NCBI GenBank assembly: GCA_037903475.1
Contig: JBAJFG010000052.1
Location: 372,001-436,000, forward strand
DNA: 64,000 nucleotides
DNA from: Ancylostoma caninum
Lineage: Eukaryota; Nematoda; Chromadorea; Rhabditida; Ancylostomatidae
Direction of reading: 5' to 3'
Made by a program: the position numbers and the translations under genes. The notes under the pieces were generated by a model. It made no database searches and was not told the DNA's origin. It worked only from the letters and a program-made list of their open reading frames with translations. How positions within the stretch are numbered: the first letter of the stretch is position 1; every line of letters starts with the position of its first letter. Positions 14,271-26,031 of this stretch are shown here, piece by piece.

Positions 14271-17200
14271 ATGGCATTGCAAGGTCGTTGTGCTTACACC
14301 ATACCGAGGAAGGGAAGAAGCTGTCGCATGCTGGTGAAAGCAGGACAAAAGTACTGTGGTGAGCACGCCAATCAAGAGGAAGCGAATGAGGTGCGTTGCT
14401 GCATTTCTATGCTTTCATCTCTCAATTTTCGATTGAAATTGAGGTCCTCTCTATCGTTCACAAACAAATCTCGATTACAGTAAAGTAGTGTGTTTTTAAT
14501 TTTTTCGTTCTCGGAGAATCCATCTCGTCTTTCGATGTCGATTTGTAACACAAACTTGGAATAAAAAATGCTATAAGGCCAAACTACGGTTTCTCCAATA
14601 TTCATTTGAAGGAAAAAATTCGACTCTCAGGGTGAAATATCATGAAAAGTTATTGAATTACAGAGGAGCAACCAATCTTCCACAGTTTCTAGGATCGAAT
14701 TCCGTGCCCGAACGATCCCAAGCACACCGTTGACCGCAAAGCACTTGAGCAGCACCTGCTGAGGTCGCATTGTTTCGGTGTTTATTCTCACTTTGATTCA
14801 TAGCTTTTGAAGTTTAGCCGAGGATAATCCAGTTTTCAAATGATTTATGGCTAGCCTTCTATCTATTGCGTTATTATTTGTTCACGCATGCGATAATAAC
14901 TTCAGGTGTAACTCTCGAGTATCAGATGAGAAATGGATTGTGAAAGACATAAATGCAATGGAAGGAGAGACGAAGTTCACCGACAAAATTGATCGAAGGG
15001 CTACAGAGGTTAGCTGCGTATCGTTATTCGTGGAAAACCAAGCGAGTATCTCCAGTTTTGATTTTTAATCAATATCTGCGCCCTTATCAGCACTTGAAAT
15101 CAGTGTTCAGATGATTTTACCGTTTTCAATAGACTTATATCGTTATTGTCATTATTTAATTGGTGTGATCTAATTCACTCTTGGGAGTGTTTTTAGGACA
15201 TGTTATGGAATTCTCTGAAGAATTCGGATAGGTACGAGATTGGGTGGTAGCTACATGTAGAACGGGTGCATTATCGTATTTGATTCAGTAAAGAAGGGGA
15301 GGATTTTTCCCTAATAATTTCTCCGCGAACATGTTACTCGCGGGTCTATTTTGAAGACTTTCCCCGAGCAGATTTCCAGGCTATTTTAAAGCCTGAAAAT
15401 GCGTGAAGCTGCACTATTTCTGACATATGATGCGTAGGCGACTGACTACCTGACTATTGCCTTCTGTAGATCTTAGAACTAACACTCTTCCAAGATTCGT
15501 AGGTATACTTTTCTCGTTAGCACACCAAAGGTGTCTTTTCATTAAAGTGCTCTCAACCAGCTTCTCTCATCTTGATTTCTTGAAGCCCTATGTTTAAAAG
15601 AGAAGGCTTTCTAACCTTCCATTCCAGGAAGAAGTCACAGGCGTTCTGGAGAAGTTGCAAAGATGTTACGAAGCAGTTCATGGCGAAGTTTCAACCATTC
15701 AACTTCATGCCGCTGAAATTGAAAATCACTTGCGACAAAATCCGGAGCTCTCTGAAAGCAAGCGGAAGCATCTTATCCAGCAGAGTTCTATTATAGGTGG
15801 AGATGCTGCTTGTTGATTTATTTATCTGTATGTAAATTCAGAAACAAGGTGTTATAGGTCATTTGGTGTCGGTCAATCTTTTAAACAACGATCCTTCCGT
15901 TTGCATTTTCGAGTTGGGAGCTGGAAAGGTGAATGCCAGTTTCCTCTTTTCTTTTCTTCATGCCCGCGGTTTTTTTTCTGCCTCAACAAAGTATCGTGTT
16001 ATCAGGCTCAATTGGCGTACTGGATGGCTAAAAGAGCCCCACGTGCGAAATTTTTGTTGATTGATCGGAGTGGTTCTAGGAATAAGTATGACAACAAGGC
16101 TCTTCAGGTATGCTTAGTTCATTTTGTCTATAATATTGATGTACTTGAACTGCTAGGCTGTTTAAGTAGATGTTTTCACATTGTTACATATATTTACGTC
16201 GATTTCTCAAACTTGAACAGCCTGTGAGACAAGTGCATCGTGCTGACCCCGCATAATGAAATTAGGCTCACCTGATCTGACGCTTTCCCTAAGCTTTGAC
16301 TTTTTTTCTGCATAGCGATAGATATGTAGCGTTTGGTTCTTTTAAGGAGGACCCATCACTAGACATTAAACGACTACGTTGTTCTATAGAGCACGTCGAC
16401 CTGTCCAAAGTGGAAATATTGAAGGTAAATGGTTTTCCATGTTTGCATGCGTAGTTCTAAAGAAAGACAAATCATTAACAATAATATTACCAGTCTACGT
16501 TGACATTAACGCTTTATGAGGTAAATTGAGTGAGAAAATGAGTGCATTGGCTGTTGCTAGCAATGAAATATGTAGTCTGCTTCAAGCGCGACGATAGTAT
16601 GTAGGGTATTTGCGCATTATGCCTGCTTTTCCTCTTGCTTTCTCAAATTCCTGCTCTCTTTCTCTTGAACGTACTTCCAGCTATATTCTTAAGTGGAACA
16701 GACTTTATATCTGAAATGTGTTTCGCTTGGGGTCGGGAACGTATTATCAGGACTTCAGCAACCCTTGCAGTCTTGTGGTCTGTTCACGACTAGCGTCGTG
16801 TTTTCCTATAATACTTGGGAACAGTTTGAAATCAAGTGCCTCTTTTAGGATGTCTCAGGTCTTTGTGCTGTTTGCAAACATTTTTGTGGGAGTGCCACTG
16901 ATGCAGGAGTCCGATGCTTGGCTAATGGTATTGCTGGTGGCCTTTTGCTTGAAGGATTTGTACTGGTGCCCTGTTGCCACCACAAGTCACGCTATCACGA
17001 AGTATGTGTGATCTATACGGTGGAATAAGTTTCCTTCGGAGATTTGCCTTTTTTTAATTTCCCTGTATTTTGTAGTATTGTGGGAGAGAATTCCTTGCTG
17101 AGTGGGATATGGACAGCGAAGGCGATTTTGCGGCTTTGCGTCTTATCGCTTCGTGGGCTGTCAGTGGTATTACCTTGAAACGGAACAACGATGGTGCTAG

Positions 17201-17546
17201 TGATGAGGATGTCCTCCCACCATTGAGCGATAGCGAAAGAAGTGATATTGCTACTAAAGTGAAGAAACAAACATCTAGTTGTTGCCAGCAGCAATGTGGC
17301 GATGCTTTATTACCCTGGTTAGTTGAACACACGATAAGGTTTTTTCGAGCTGCCAATAACGTTTGTTTTTATAGGTCTCCACAATGGAAAGAAGAAATGG
17401 GACGTCGAGCAAAGGTAGTTCTTGAAACAGGTCGAGCGCAACACCTCGCAAAACTTGGATTCACAACTCGGGTTGTTAAGTATGTACCGGAAAGCGTCTC
17501 ATCTGAGAATTTATTAATATTAGGCGTTAGGAATAATTCTAGCTAA
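14271..17546 (+). CDS. trmt13: TRM13-type tRNA 2'-O-methyltransferase (position 4), ten exons
   Basis: TRM13 enzymes 2'-O-methylate residue 4 in the acceptor stem of some tRNAs using SAM. Exons: 14271-14390, 14693-14763, 14906-15008, 15628-15796, 15858-15928, 16006-16107, 16347-16424, 16849-17001, 17076-17317, 17375-17546; 1281 nt, 426 residues (human TRMT13 481). N-terminal CCCH finger: C7, C18, C29, H32. U11-48K-like CHHC finger: C45, H51, H61, C65. SAM-binding block FELGAGK at 172-178, then KHFCGSATD at 248-256 and PCCHHKSRYH at 279-288, all hallmarks of the family. The ATG follows a TTATCCTAG acceptor directly, suggesting trans-splicing. Exon 7 uses an unusual TTTTAAG acceptor. The last intron (57 bases) is in frame without stops, so its retention would add 19 residues. 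Starts 616 bases after the phosphotransferase stop. Confidence 0.93.
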
Positions 17547-18102
17547 ATAGTTTGTCACTATACATATTTATTTTGTCACCTTGGTTGAAGTGGTTAAGCT
17601 GTGATATAAGATACTTACTGTTTATTGTTTTATTGCTGTTGTTGTTTCACTAGACCGGCGCGTCTATACCGGCGCGCATATTTGCTGGACGATATACGTA
17701 AAATATGAGAAGAGAACACAGCACTTTTGCTGTGCATATGCCGTTCGGAGTTTTTTTTTTTTTTTGGAAGTATTTGTTCCGGCATGGCATCTTTCTTGAA
17801 TTATTTTCTGTTACATCTTCCAGTGAATATTAGCAATATAGTTGTGTACACATGCTTATGCTCGCGTATAGGTCTGATTAAACATTTTTTGTTTGCCAAA
17901 ATCTGATCGAATAAATGATCGTTGCTCAGTTGTGAAAGATCTCACGTACGTCTATGCGACGTTTGCATATTGTGACCAATTCTATTGTGCTTGTAAAGGG
18001 TATGTAAACAGAATTGCATATCGTAGAGTATATTTATTTAACATCGTCGTTACTTTCAAACTGAGTAGAAGATAGCTTAGTAGATATCTTTTGAAGGGTT
18101 CA

Positions 18103-19192
18103 ATGTCACTCTTCGCGCGATCATCACGATTTCTCATTGGTGCAGTGCGTAGTACGTCGAATGCTGCTACTCGCAGTCAAGTGTTTCTAGATGTGAAAAT
18201 CGGTGACACACCGGCTGGAAAGATCACCATCGAGGTTAGTTTCACTGATTAGAAAGCGAGTTAGAGAAGAATAAGGGAGGAGGTTATGATTGTCGCTGGA
18301 TTAACCTTTGGATGTATTTTTTCTGCTCTATTTCCAAGCAAACTTTGAAGTAGAAGCTCAGAAGTCAAGAAAAGAAGTAGTATGAAATAACCAATATCAA
18401 TAGCTTTGTGCACTGAATGCATCGTCCAGTTAACAGGTAGTGTATCCATTTTCAACGATGATAAAAGCATAGTGAAAATTTTGTTTGTACTACCTAAAGA
18501 ATGAAAAATTCCAGCTTTTCAACGATATAGTACCGAAGACAGCAGAGAATTTCCGAGCTCTCTGCACAGGAGAGAAAGGAAAGGGAAAGAGCGGCTTACC
18601 TCTGCACTTCAAGGGTTCCTCATTCCACCGAATTATTCCAGATTTCATGATTCAGGTAGGTAAACGTACACTCAAATGAAGTAGAGATACTCTATTTTGA
18701 ACTGTAAACGTAACTCATTCCAGGGTGGCGATTTTACGCTTGGCGATGGGCGCGGTGGAGAATCGATCTATGGCAATAAGTTTGAGGTAAACTTCCGACA
18801 AAACCGTTTTTTGTAAACAGGCCACAGTATTCTCGTTATAGGATGAGAACTTCAAGCTGAATCACAGTGGTTTTGGATGCGTCTCCATGGCGAATGCAGG
18901 TCCCGACACCAATGGTAGCCAGTTCTTCATCTGCACAGCTGACACACCTTGGTAAGATTATCTTTCATTGAATATTCTGTAACTTATTTCTATCGTTCTA
19001 CTATTTACCACTTCATTTGTTCTCCAATTATGTACTTCATTTCTTAGGCTGGACGGCAAGCATGTCGTGTTCGGCCAAGTGACTGATGGCCTTAATGTAG
19101 TCAAAAAGATCGAGTCGATGGGATCACGGTCAGGTCGACCGAAGGAGAAAGTAACGATCGCTGATTGCGGCGAGATTAAGCCGCCGGCATAA
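18103..19192 (+). CDS. Cyclophilin-type peptidyl-prolyl isomerase, probably mitochondrial, five exons
   Basis: Catalyses cis-trans isomerisation of proline peptide bonds and would be inhibited by cyclosporin A. Exons: 18103-18234, 18515-18655, 18724-18786, 18842-18951, 19048-19192; 591 nt, 196 residues. A 24-residue basic, Ser/Arg-rich, acid-free leader ([16 protein letters not shown]...) precedes the cyclophilin domain, which suggests mitochondrial import. Active-site residues are all present (cyclophilin A number in brackets): R83 (55), F88 (60), Q91 (63), F141 (113), W149 (121), H154 (126). Family blocks include [18 protein letters not shown] and [20 protein letters not shown]. Small difference: [11 protein letters not shown] where most have FTRGDGTGGES. 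Convergent with the SIX homeobox gene; 557 bases behind trmt13 on the same strand. Confidence 0.96.
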
Positions 19193-20320
19193 GCTCAAGG
19201 CGAGAGCTGAAGAAGCTTTTAGGGATTTTACTTGTTTTATTATGTTGAGTTGAACATGTCATTGTTTACTAACGTTATGCCTAGTTTAGTCATTAGTCAT
19301 GACATTGTTATGTTGAATTTTTACAGAGAAAGTAAAGTATAAAAGTAAATCATATTGCTGATGGACATGTCTTCGTTGTTTCGCTGCTTGACATTATGCC
19401 ACTTCATCTGAGGAAATAATTGCTATGGGGTGATAGAAGACAACAAGGACATGATCTTAACGGGAGTCGTCGAAAAAAGAAGTTATCCACCAGAGATGTT
19501 GTTAGTCACTCTAGCGAGCCTTATTGACCACAATAGATCAGAGATGGACCGTTGTTCCCTGGAAAAGATCAGGGACAGCAGTCCTGTATGCACTATCCCA
19601 CCAATGGTTTGTACTGGTAACGGTCTGATGATCTGCAAATGTATAGGTAGAAAGGGAAGACGGAACAAGAAGTGTGTGTGTGGGGGGGGGGTTGTTGGCA
19701 TTGTCATCTAGTTTCCCTACTCCTTTTCAACCCTCCCCGCCGGCTGTGGCGCGTTATATTTGGGAAGCGATGCGGCCAAGATCTACGATTGGTCAGTTCA
19801 GCGAATAGGCCAATTGCAGGGCCTGTTAGTGCCGCTCACTCCAGACGCCTCACACCGCTTTCTGCCTATCAACGTCAAATTGTACGTCGGTCGCCCTAGT
19901 GAACAATATTACAATACACACTTTCAAAATTGAACGTAACAAGCGTGGAGGCTCCACCAAACGGCAAGAAGAGATGCTTACCATTCTCAGGACAGTAGCC
20001 CCGCCCGGCTCTTTTTCGTGCAGTGCATCACAGCCCCGACGTCTGCTAGCAAGGCATGCGATATGATTTGTCCTTGTCGAGAAAATAGATGCAAAAAGCT
20101 ACTATAAATTTGTTGAATACTGCCATTACTCCGCTATGGGTAGAACCATCTAAGTGCGCCATGTATTGGTCTTGGTACAGTTATTATTTCTGTTTTATGT
20201 ACACAGCAATATTTGGGTCAGTTTTGAGGGACAAATGAGGACGAGATTGAAAAAAAAAGGTTGAAACTTCATCAATTAATGCCTTGGCTTACAATGAGCG
20301 TCGATAGAGCCGACGAATTT
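19193..20320. other. Intergenic region between cyclophilin and SIX homeobox genes
   Basis: Convergent 3' region. A G-rich run (GGGGGGGGGG) begins near 19681. Short open frames show nothing recognisable. A GC-richer patch near 19730-19890 might be repeat-derived, but I found no second copy. Confidence 0.4.
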
Positions 20321-20321
20321 A

Positions 20322-20502
20322 CGGACTTGAGCGTGGTCAACAGCGCAACCGCGCCGCTCGCTGGAACCGTTGTCTTGTGCGGGCATAAAGTCATTAAACA
20401 CGGTGGAAAAATACTAGATTTCGCGATGACCAGAAAATACGACAGCGCGTTATAGCGATTTGAGCACGCGGCGCGGTTGCGCTGCTGTACCTACTCAAGT
20501 CC
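20322..20502. repeat. GC-rich foldback element downstream of the SIX gene
   Basis: The arm at 20322-20357 (GGACTTGAGCGTGGTCAACA, then GCGCAACCGCGCCGC) pairs with 20468-20502 (GCGGCGCGGTTGCGC...CTCAAGTCC). Loop of about 110 bases, no coding function. Confidence 0.75.
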
Positions 20503-20661
20503 TTAGTTACACTGCCGTTCCGCGGGGGTGGTGCGGCGCGGCAGACCAATGGGCGGTTTTGTGTGATGTTTTCAGCTTCATTAACGCTCACTGTGTGAAA
20601 AATATTGAAATGATTCTCTTCTTTCTCAGTCACAACGTATTATCATCTTTATTTCTTAAAG

Positions 20662-23600
20662 TCATTCTGCTTTGCACGAATACGGCATACTGATGTTCAT
20701 ATTCAGCGGAAGATTGGAATAGGCGAGCGTCTGCAATTGCATCATTTGCGGGCGACCGTACTGCGCACACTCCAGCCTCGTTTTGTCCCGCTGGCGACGG
20801 TTTTTGAACCAGTTGGAGATCTACGAGTGCTCTAGATATCCTCATGAGAAACCTTTCTCTAGAAAATCGCGTACCTGGACAATTTCTAAGTCAGTTGCTC
20901 GAGAAATTTCCTTCTTTTGGTCGAGTGTAGGATATTGATTCTGCTTGTAGAACTGCTTTAGGTACTGGAAAAGTCACATTGCGAACAGCTCAAATAGCGT
21001 GTTCTGATGTTTAAGTGTTTATACCTTCCTGCTATTCTCCTTGAACGAATAGATAGTTTCCTGACCATCCCAGATACTTCGCGGAGGCGGGTATTTCCTT
21101 CGGAGACGGTACTTCTCCACTGCTCCCAGCTCCTTGCCGCGTTTAGACTCATTCTGCAAGAGTTACTAGTAGTAATAGTAGCATAATTACTAGTACACAG
21201 TCATTATAGTCTGTTTCAGAAATAAAGTTAGTTGCGTACTTGTGTCTACTGACTTACTTCCTCGCTTACCTGTGGGAACATCACACATTTTTCCACGCTA
21301 TTTCTTCCTCTAATATCTCTCCAGTTAAAATAGACCACAAAGACTGTAATGTGAGTAAAGATACTAACCTCTTTGTACCTGGCTTTGTACCAGATCTCTT
21401 GCAGTTCCTTGTAGTATCGCTCATCAAACCGAGACCTGCCAATCACTTCAAAAAGTCGATCGAAGTTTCCGGAATGGTAAAGCGCGTAGATATAAGCTGA
21501 AAGTGTTCGTATTGCACTGATTTATACAGGTTTTTGGTGGAACAATCTTACTGCCAGACATGAAATAATTCTATGATGAAATAATTCATGAAACAATTCT
21601 ATAATTTTTTAAATATTCCAACAATAGAAATTCTTAACAGTTCTACTCTATGCTTGGAGATGGGCATTGTTTGCCGATTTTTATCTCGGTTGGTTGACCA
21701 ATCTTTGCCAACTGGTAATAAAGAAGTCTCTTTTTACTACAAGAAACAGCGAGAGATCGTGGATGTGAGATCCGTGGATTTGATTTGGATGTAGATATTT
21801 TTTAAGCTAATAACAGCAGCAAAAGATATAGCACAACTGTGGAAGTTTCCTACGGAAAAGTTTTGCTCATAAAAGAGCGAAAACCTCAGCGAGAAAAATT
21901 GAGTTTTCTTGATACGCTAATTATTTTTAAAACGCAGTTTCTCTCATTTTCGGTCCAATTGGAGTTTTCTGATTCTCTATTTCAATCAAAGACGTCATCC
22001 CTTTCAATTCTAAGAATTTTGGTATTCAAGGGGCCTGAGATGCTCTATTTTTGGCTTCGCTGCATCAATTGTTGTCACTCTGCATAGGAGAGTTATTGAA
22101 CTTCATACCAACTGCGGGTTTGATGTCTATGCATCCTGTGTTATGATAATTTACGCAGTTAAACATGACATTCAAACATCGGAAATGTAGAAAAGCGCGA
22201 AATGCACTGCTACAGTGAAATTTTGAAGGCCCCCATCCTCCATAGGGGCCTCAACGTTCGGAATTCCCTGTATGTCACACAAAAAATGACGTGAAAGTGA
22301 AACCAATGGCTGGTAGCTGACGGGGAGTTTTTGAAGGTATTCATGTATGAGGGAGTGATTCAGAAGTAGCACAAGTTATCGCATGATGTCAGAGCTCAAA
22401 ATTTTTGCAGAAATGCTATAATCTTTTCCGCTGTTTCCATTTCTTGTATGAGACGGTAAAAGTGAATGGATATATGGATTTTTCAATCTGAAAAGGCGTG
22501 TTTTGCACAATTTGTAGCTGCAAGAAGCTGAGAAAAGCCAATTACCCAAACAGTGTAGCATAAGGGAAGAATGGGCAACTTGCACTTGTCGATTCACAGC
22601 AGAAGTATGTACAGATTCGCCCATTTTTGGTTGAGAAGGAATAAGGTGGAAAAAGTTCTACGGAAACGATAGAATGAATCAACTGACAGAACGAAAATGC
22701 AGGAGCAGTGTTGCGGTATGGTTTTTTTCGGCTGAAGGTGGCGTGAGTAAAGGCATAGATAGCTTGAATAATTCGAAAAGCAAAGGAATATATGAATGTT
22801 CAATAATGTTTCGTAACCTACAGAAACCGTTTGATGTTGTTGTACACCAGCAGGCGTTTCAAGCACATATTACACGTTGTTTTGAGCTTAAAAATGATAC
22901 AGAAGCAGTTGATCGTGAATAGTTGGCTGTTTAGAGATGCAGAAATGTTTGTAAGGAGGAGGATGGTGGCCAACGATACAGGAGGTCAAAGAATACAACT
23001 TCCAATAATGGATGCAACAATTCAGACGATGGCAAAGAGTTCAGGTAACAAATTTGAAGATACTTACTTTGTTATTGTGAGGAAGACCACTACAATGTTA
23101 ATAGCTATAAAATGACGTAGGGTTTGAGTTTCAGAGATTTGAATCCCGCCGTACTCTGCTACGTAATTTGTGCATCTGCCCTCTAACGTCAGCTCTTGAG
23201 CAATTAGTCTTGAGAAAGGCCTTCTTCTCCATGATATGACACTTCTTTAGATTCTCAAACTTTATGCAACACGAGTAAGTTGTTTTTGTCCAGAAACTGC
23301 ACTATGAGACATACACGAATATTAATTTCTTGTTTTAGATGATCGTACACAAGTGTACAGTGGCGGCCACATGTTTAGCACACCCACGAGGCTCGTTGAT
23401 CTTGGGTTGGAGGGTGGGCCTTGTTCTGTACGCACAGTTCGTAGAATTATGAGAAGATTTTCCGCAAGGACTTGCTCTACATAGATGTGAAGGAGAAGTA
23501 TTGCGAATATTAACTTTCAGAAAAACCTAAGTTTAACTAGTCCACTTCGTAAAAATACATTGAATGTTCAAAAAAAAAACCGCACGAACTTATTGCCCAA

Positions 23601-23881
23601 CCTAATATGTGGCCGCCACTCTATGTACGTTTGCGCATAAAAAATTTATAGTGGCTGTACCTATTCTTATGGGTTGAGAAGTCCATTCGGAGCATAAAAC
23701 GTGGGAATCCATGTCGCGGAAGAGACGCACCAGCTGATCTCCGTCTTTCGCCTGGTAAAGCGCTGTGCAAATCACCTCTAACTGCAAGATAATAAGATAA
23801 ATGTAGTTGCTAAGTTGTTATCATGGAAAAAATCTATGCAAGACCCACCTGTTGCGATGAAAATGATGTACTGGCCATCAT
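20662..23881 (-). CDS. SIX-family homeobox transcription factor, six exons
   Basis: SIX proteins bind DNA through a SIX domain plus a divergent homeodomain and act in head, muscle and neuronal development. Exons (minus): 23881-23849, 23781-23661, 21496-21369, 21153-21025, 20964-20875, 20820-20662; 660 nt, 219 residues. The SIX domain covers about residues 5-108 ([44 protein letters not shown]). The homeodomain follows: [20 protein letters not shown], then [13 protein letters not shown] and [10 protein letters not shown] at 170-179. The pattern LKxxYKxNxYP with [12 protein letters not shown] is closest to the Six4/5 (unc-39-like) group as I remember it; that assignment is tentative. The N-terminal part of the SIX domain is divergent. 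Intron 2 (over 2.1 kb) contains a TIR element. The start is the first of two adjacent ATGs after an in-frame stop. Confidence 0.9.
23358..23621. mobile_element. 264-bp TIR element with TA target duplication, SIX intron 2
   Basis: The ends CAGTGGCGGCCACAT and ATGTGGCCGCCACTC are inverted copies with one terminal mismatch, flanked by TA (23356-23357 and 23622-23623). The right end also carries CCAACCTAATAT-like sequence seen at mariner ends. No transposase coding. Confidence 0.8.
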
Positions 23882-24066
23882 ATAAATTCGATATCGCTGT
23901 CGGATTAAACTTGACACTACGTCTCAAAATAATGCAGCAACATGCAATTATAATGGCTGTGAACCCCTTGAGGAAGGTGGGCGGTGCCAGTGGGAACGGC
24001 GCTACTTGTGATTGGCCAGCCGGTGGCGTTACAGTACTCCACACGCGGCACCTGCGCATTTAATTG

Positions 24067-24985
24067 CTACTCGTTCTCGTATGTCAGCCACGAAATCTGA
24101 TCGCGTTCTGCGTAAATTAGCTCATCCTCGATGGAAAATGTCAGAAATGGTATGGTATGGAGATACGATGTGCCACCGTCGAGAACTGAAGAATGGCTTG
24201 CTATATTGTTTACAAAATTTGGAAAAAAGTTGATTTTTTTTTGAGGCAGCTACCTCCAAAGTAGGTCTTTAGAGAAGCGTATATGACATTCGCGAACAAT
24301 TTTAGCAGCAGACGCCCCAGCTTTTCACATATTCCGTTTGAACCCCTGAGTGCCACCGATTTTTGAGGGAAATACGCCAATTTTCGTACATCCTGTCACT
24401 GCTAATTACCTGAGCAGTTAACAAGAACAACTGGGATGCTGTTACTAATCTGTGCGCCAATTAGTATTAGTGAACATGTCAGGTGCGCGATGGAACTTTC
24501 GATAAGGCAAAGTATTAGTGGAAGCGGACTTACGCAACATCTGTCGCTTTGTTTGCAGCACTTCACGCTTCTCCAGTGATCGGAAGATAGCAGGGGTATT
24601 CTTCTGAAAATAGGTGGAACTATGTGCTGTTGGCGCATTAGCTTTCCACTCAGCAGCTGTAAAACTGGCAGAAACAGTAGTGACTGCAACTCTAACGCTG
24701 TGCGAGTGGCGGATTTCATGAACGCTTCTCAGAAAATCATAACAAATTTCAGATATACTAAAATTCGCCCGTGAGTCTTGCCCAACGATGTCGAGCTGGA
24801 GGCTCAGAACCTTCCCTATGAGAACTTTGTTGGATCTCACGACCGGTCACTGGCTGTAAAGTTCGCCTGCTACCGTAACAATGAAGGCATAACAACGGTA
24901 CATCTCTTACCATTGTTGCCACTGGCAAGTAAACTTTCGCAAATAGGTTATAAAAGCTACCGCTGGATTGATCAACCAATACCAT
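24067..24985 (-). CDS. Unrecognised four-exon gene, 158 residues, upstream of the SIX gene
   Basis: I do not recognise the family. The model rests on splice signals and coding-like composition. Exons (minus): 24985-24911, 24795-24534, 24430-24410 (a 21-base microexon), 24185-24067; 477 nt, phases 0/1/1 consistent. Donors are GTAAGAG, GTAAGTC, GTAATTA; acceptors CCTCCAG, ATCCCAG, TTCTTCAG. The ATG lies 36 bases behind a GCTTTCAG acceptor, so the transcript may be trans-spliced. The product begins MVLVDQSSGSFYNLFAKVY, is mixed in the middle (SEICYDFLRSVHEIRHSHSV) and has an acidic tail (SIEDELIYAERDQISWLTYE). There is no signal peptide, clear membrane helix or zinc motif. The stop is only 186 bases before the SIX start on the same strand, which is operon-like. 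Alternative acceptors for exon 2 (24765, 24804) would change the N-terminal part. Confidence 0.5.
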
Positions 24986-25268
24986 TTTTTGTTTCCAGAG
25001 CGAAAAGACTTAAAACCTGAAAGCTGAGCCCTTTGCGGAATTATGCATCATGAATACGGGCAATGACAACTACATATTTTCAGTAGTTCAATCCTTGGAA
25101 ATTGATAAGTTGCAGTTACTCATTTCCACGATCTTGATGTGAAATATTGAATAAACAATAAATCCTTTTAGTCTGTTTCATATATAATTCTCTTTCTCGA
25201 GCAAAAAGTGATAGTATTTACAAGAAAATGATTATTAGGAGAATAAAATTCAATAGCGAAAAATTTGA

Positions 25269-25415
25269 CTACACACCCATTTCTGAAGACTTGTCAGATC
25301 CTGTCCCTTGCTCGGATTTCACTACTATCAGTGCAGCAAAGATTTGATACACTCTGAAGAAATCAAAGATATTGGTAGCTTTCCAAAATGCCGCTGTTTC
25401 TGTGATCCTGGACTT
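25269..25415 (-). CDS. Probable last exon of an unrecognised minus-strand gene
   Basis: A 49-codon open segment ends in TAG and opens behind a CCTAAG or CCAG acceptor. It reads coding-like, with ETAAFWKATNIFDFFRVYQI and a hydrophobic patch (YQIFAALIVV) followed by a polar tail ending SEMGV. A second coding-like patch, at about 25760-25690 (TIKTPSSDEIVVNALYFED), may be an upstream exon; the 147-bp TIR element at 25476-25622 lies between them. I cannot name a family or complete the gene. Confidence 0.35.
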   Translation of the reverse strand, partial: KSRITETAAFWKATNIFDFFRVYQIFAALIVVKSEQGTGSDKSSEMGV

Positions 25416-25475
25416 CTTAGGACATCCGCGCCAATGTTAACAGAAAGAAAGGGGAGATGCAGAAACACATAAGTA

Positions 25476-25622
25476 CAGTCCTTGAATCGTGGCGGGACCC
25501 GGGCGAGAGACCCGGAGAGAGAATGCTCCAAGTGAGAGGGTGGAGGAGGTCCCGCCGCGACTCTACGACCGCGACGCTGTGAAACCGCACGCGCAATCCG
25601 TCTATCTTTTCGACAAGGACTG
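25476..25622. mobile_element. 147-bp TIR element with TA target duplication
   Basis: The ends CAGTCCTTG and CAAGGACTG are inverted copies flanked by TA (25474-25475 and 25623-25624). A second, inner inverted pair (GTGGCGGGACC / GGTCCCGCCGCG) makes a strong GC-rich fold. Confidence 0.75.
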
Positions 25623-25768
25623 TAAGTACATAATTTGCGCACACTGCTGTTCGGCATTCTAAAACGATAAAGAAACGAACTTAGCACAAGATTGTCTTCA
25701 AAGTATAGAGCATTGACCACAATTTCATCGCTACTAGGGGTTTTGATGGTACGACGGATCACTCTGTA

Positions 25769-26031
25769 TACAGTGAACGTCAGTGGCGGTGGCCCATCCG
25801 CGGATTCGAGGAGGTCAACCGCGCCGCGCGCGCTATGACCGATGTCTTTTGCTGTTGTCTATTTCTAGCAGCTTTTCTACCCGTTTTAAGGATTATTGAC
25901 CGAATCGGGAAGAAAAGCGCCTAGGAAGAGCATCCCGACGGCAGACGACACCGATCCCATTGCGCGCGGAGCGGTTGTGCGGCGTGCTTCTCGAGGCTGT
26001 GGATGGGCCACCGTCATTGACGTCCATTGTA
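25769..26031. mobile_element. GC-rich foldback element, family A copy 2 (complete)
   Basis: The ends TACAGTGAACGTCAGTGGCG and GTCATTGACGTCCATTGTA are inverted copies. The arms continue with GGTGGCCCATCC / GGATGGGCCACC and GCGCG tracts; the centre contains CTATTTCTAGCAGC. Same family as 4537-4775. Confidence 0.8.
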
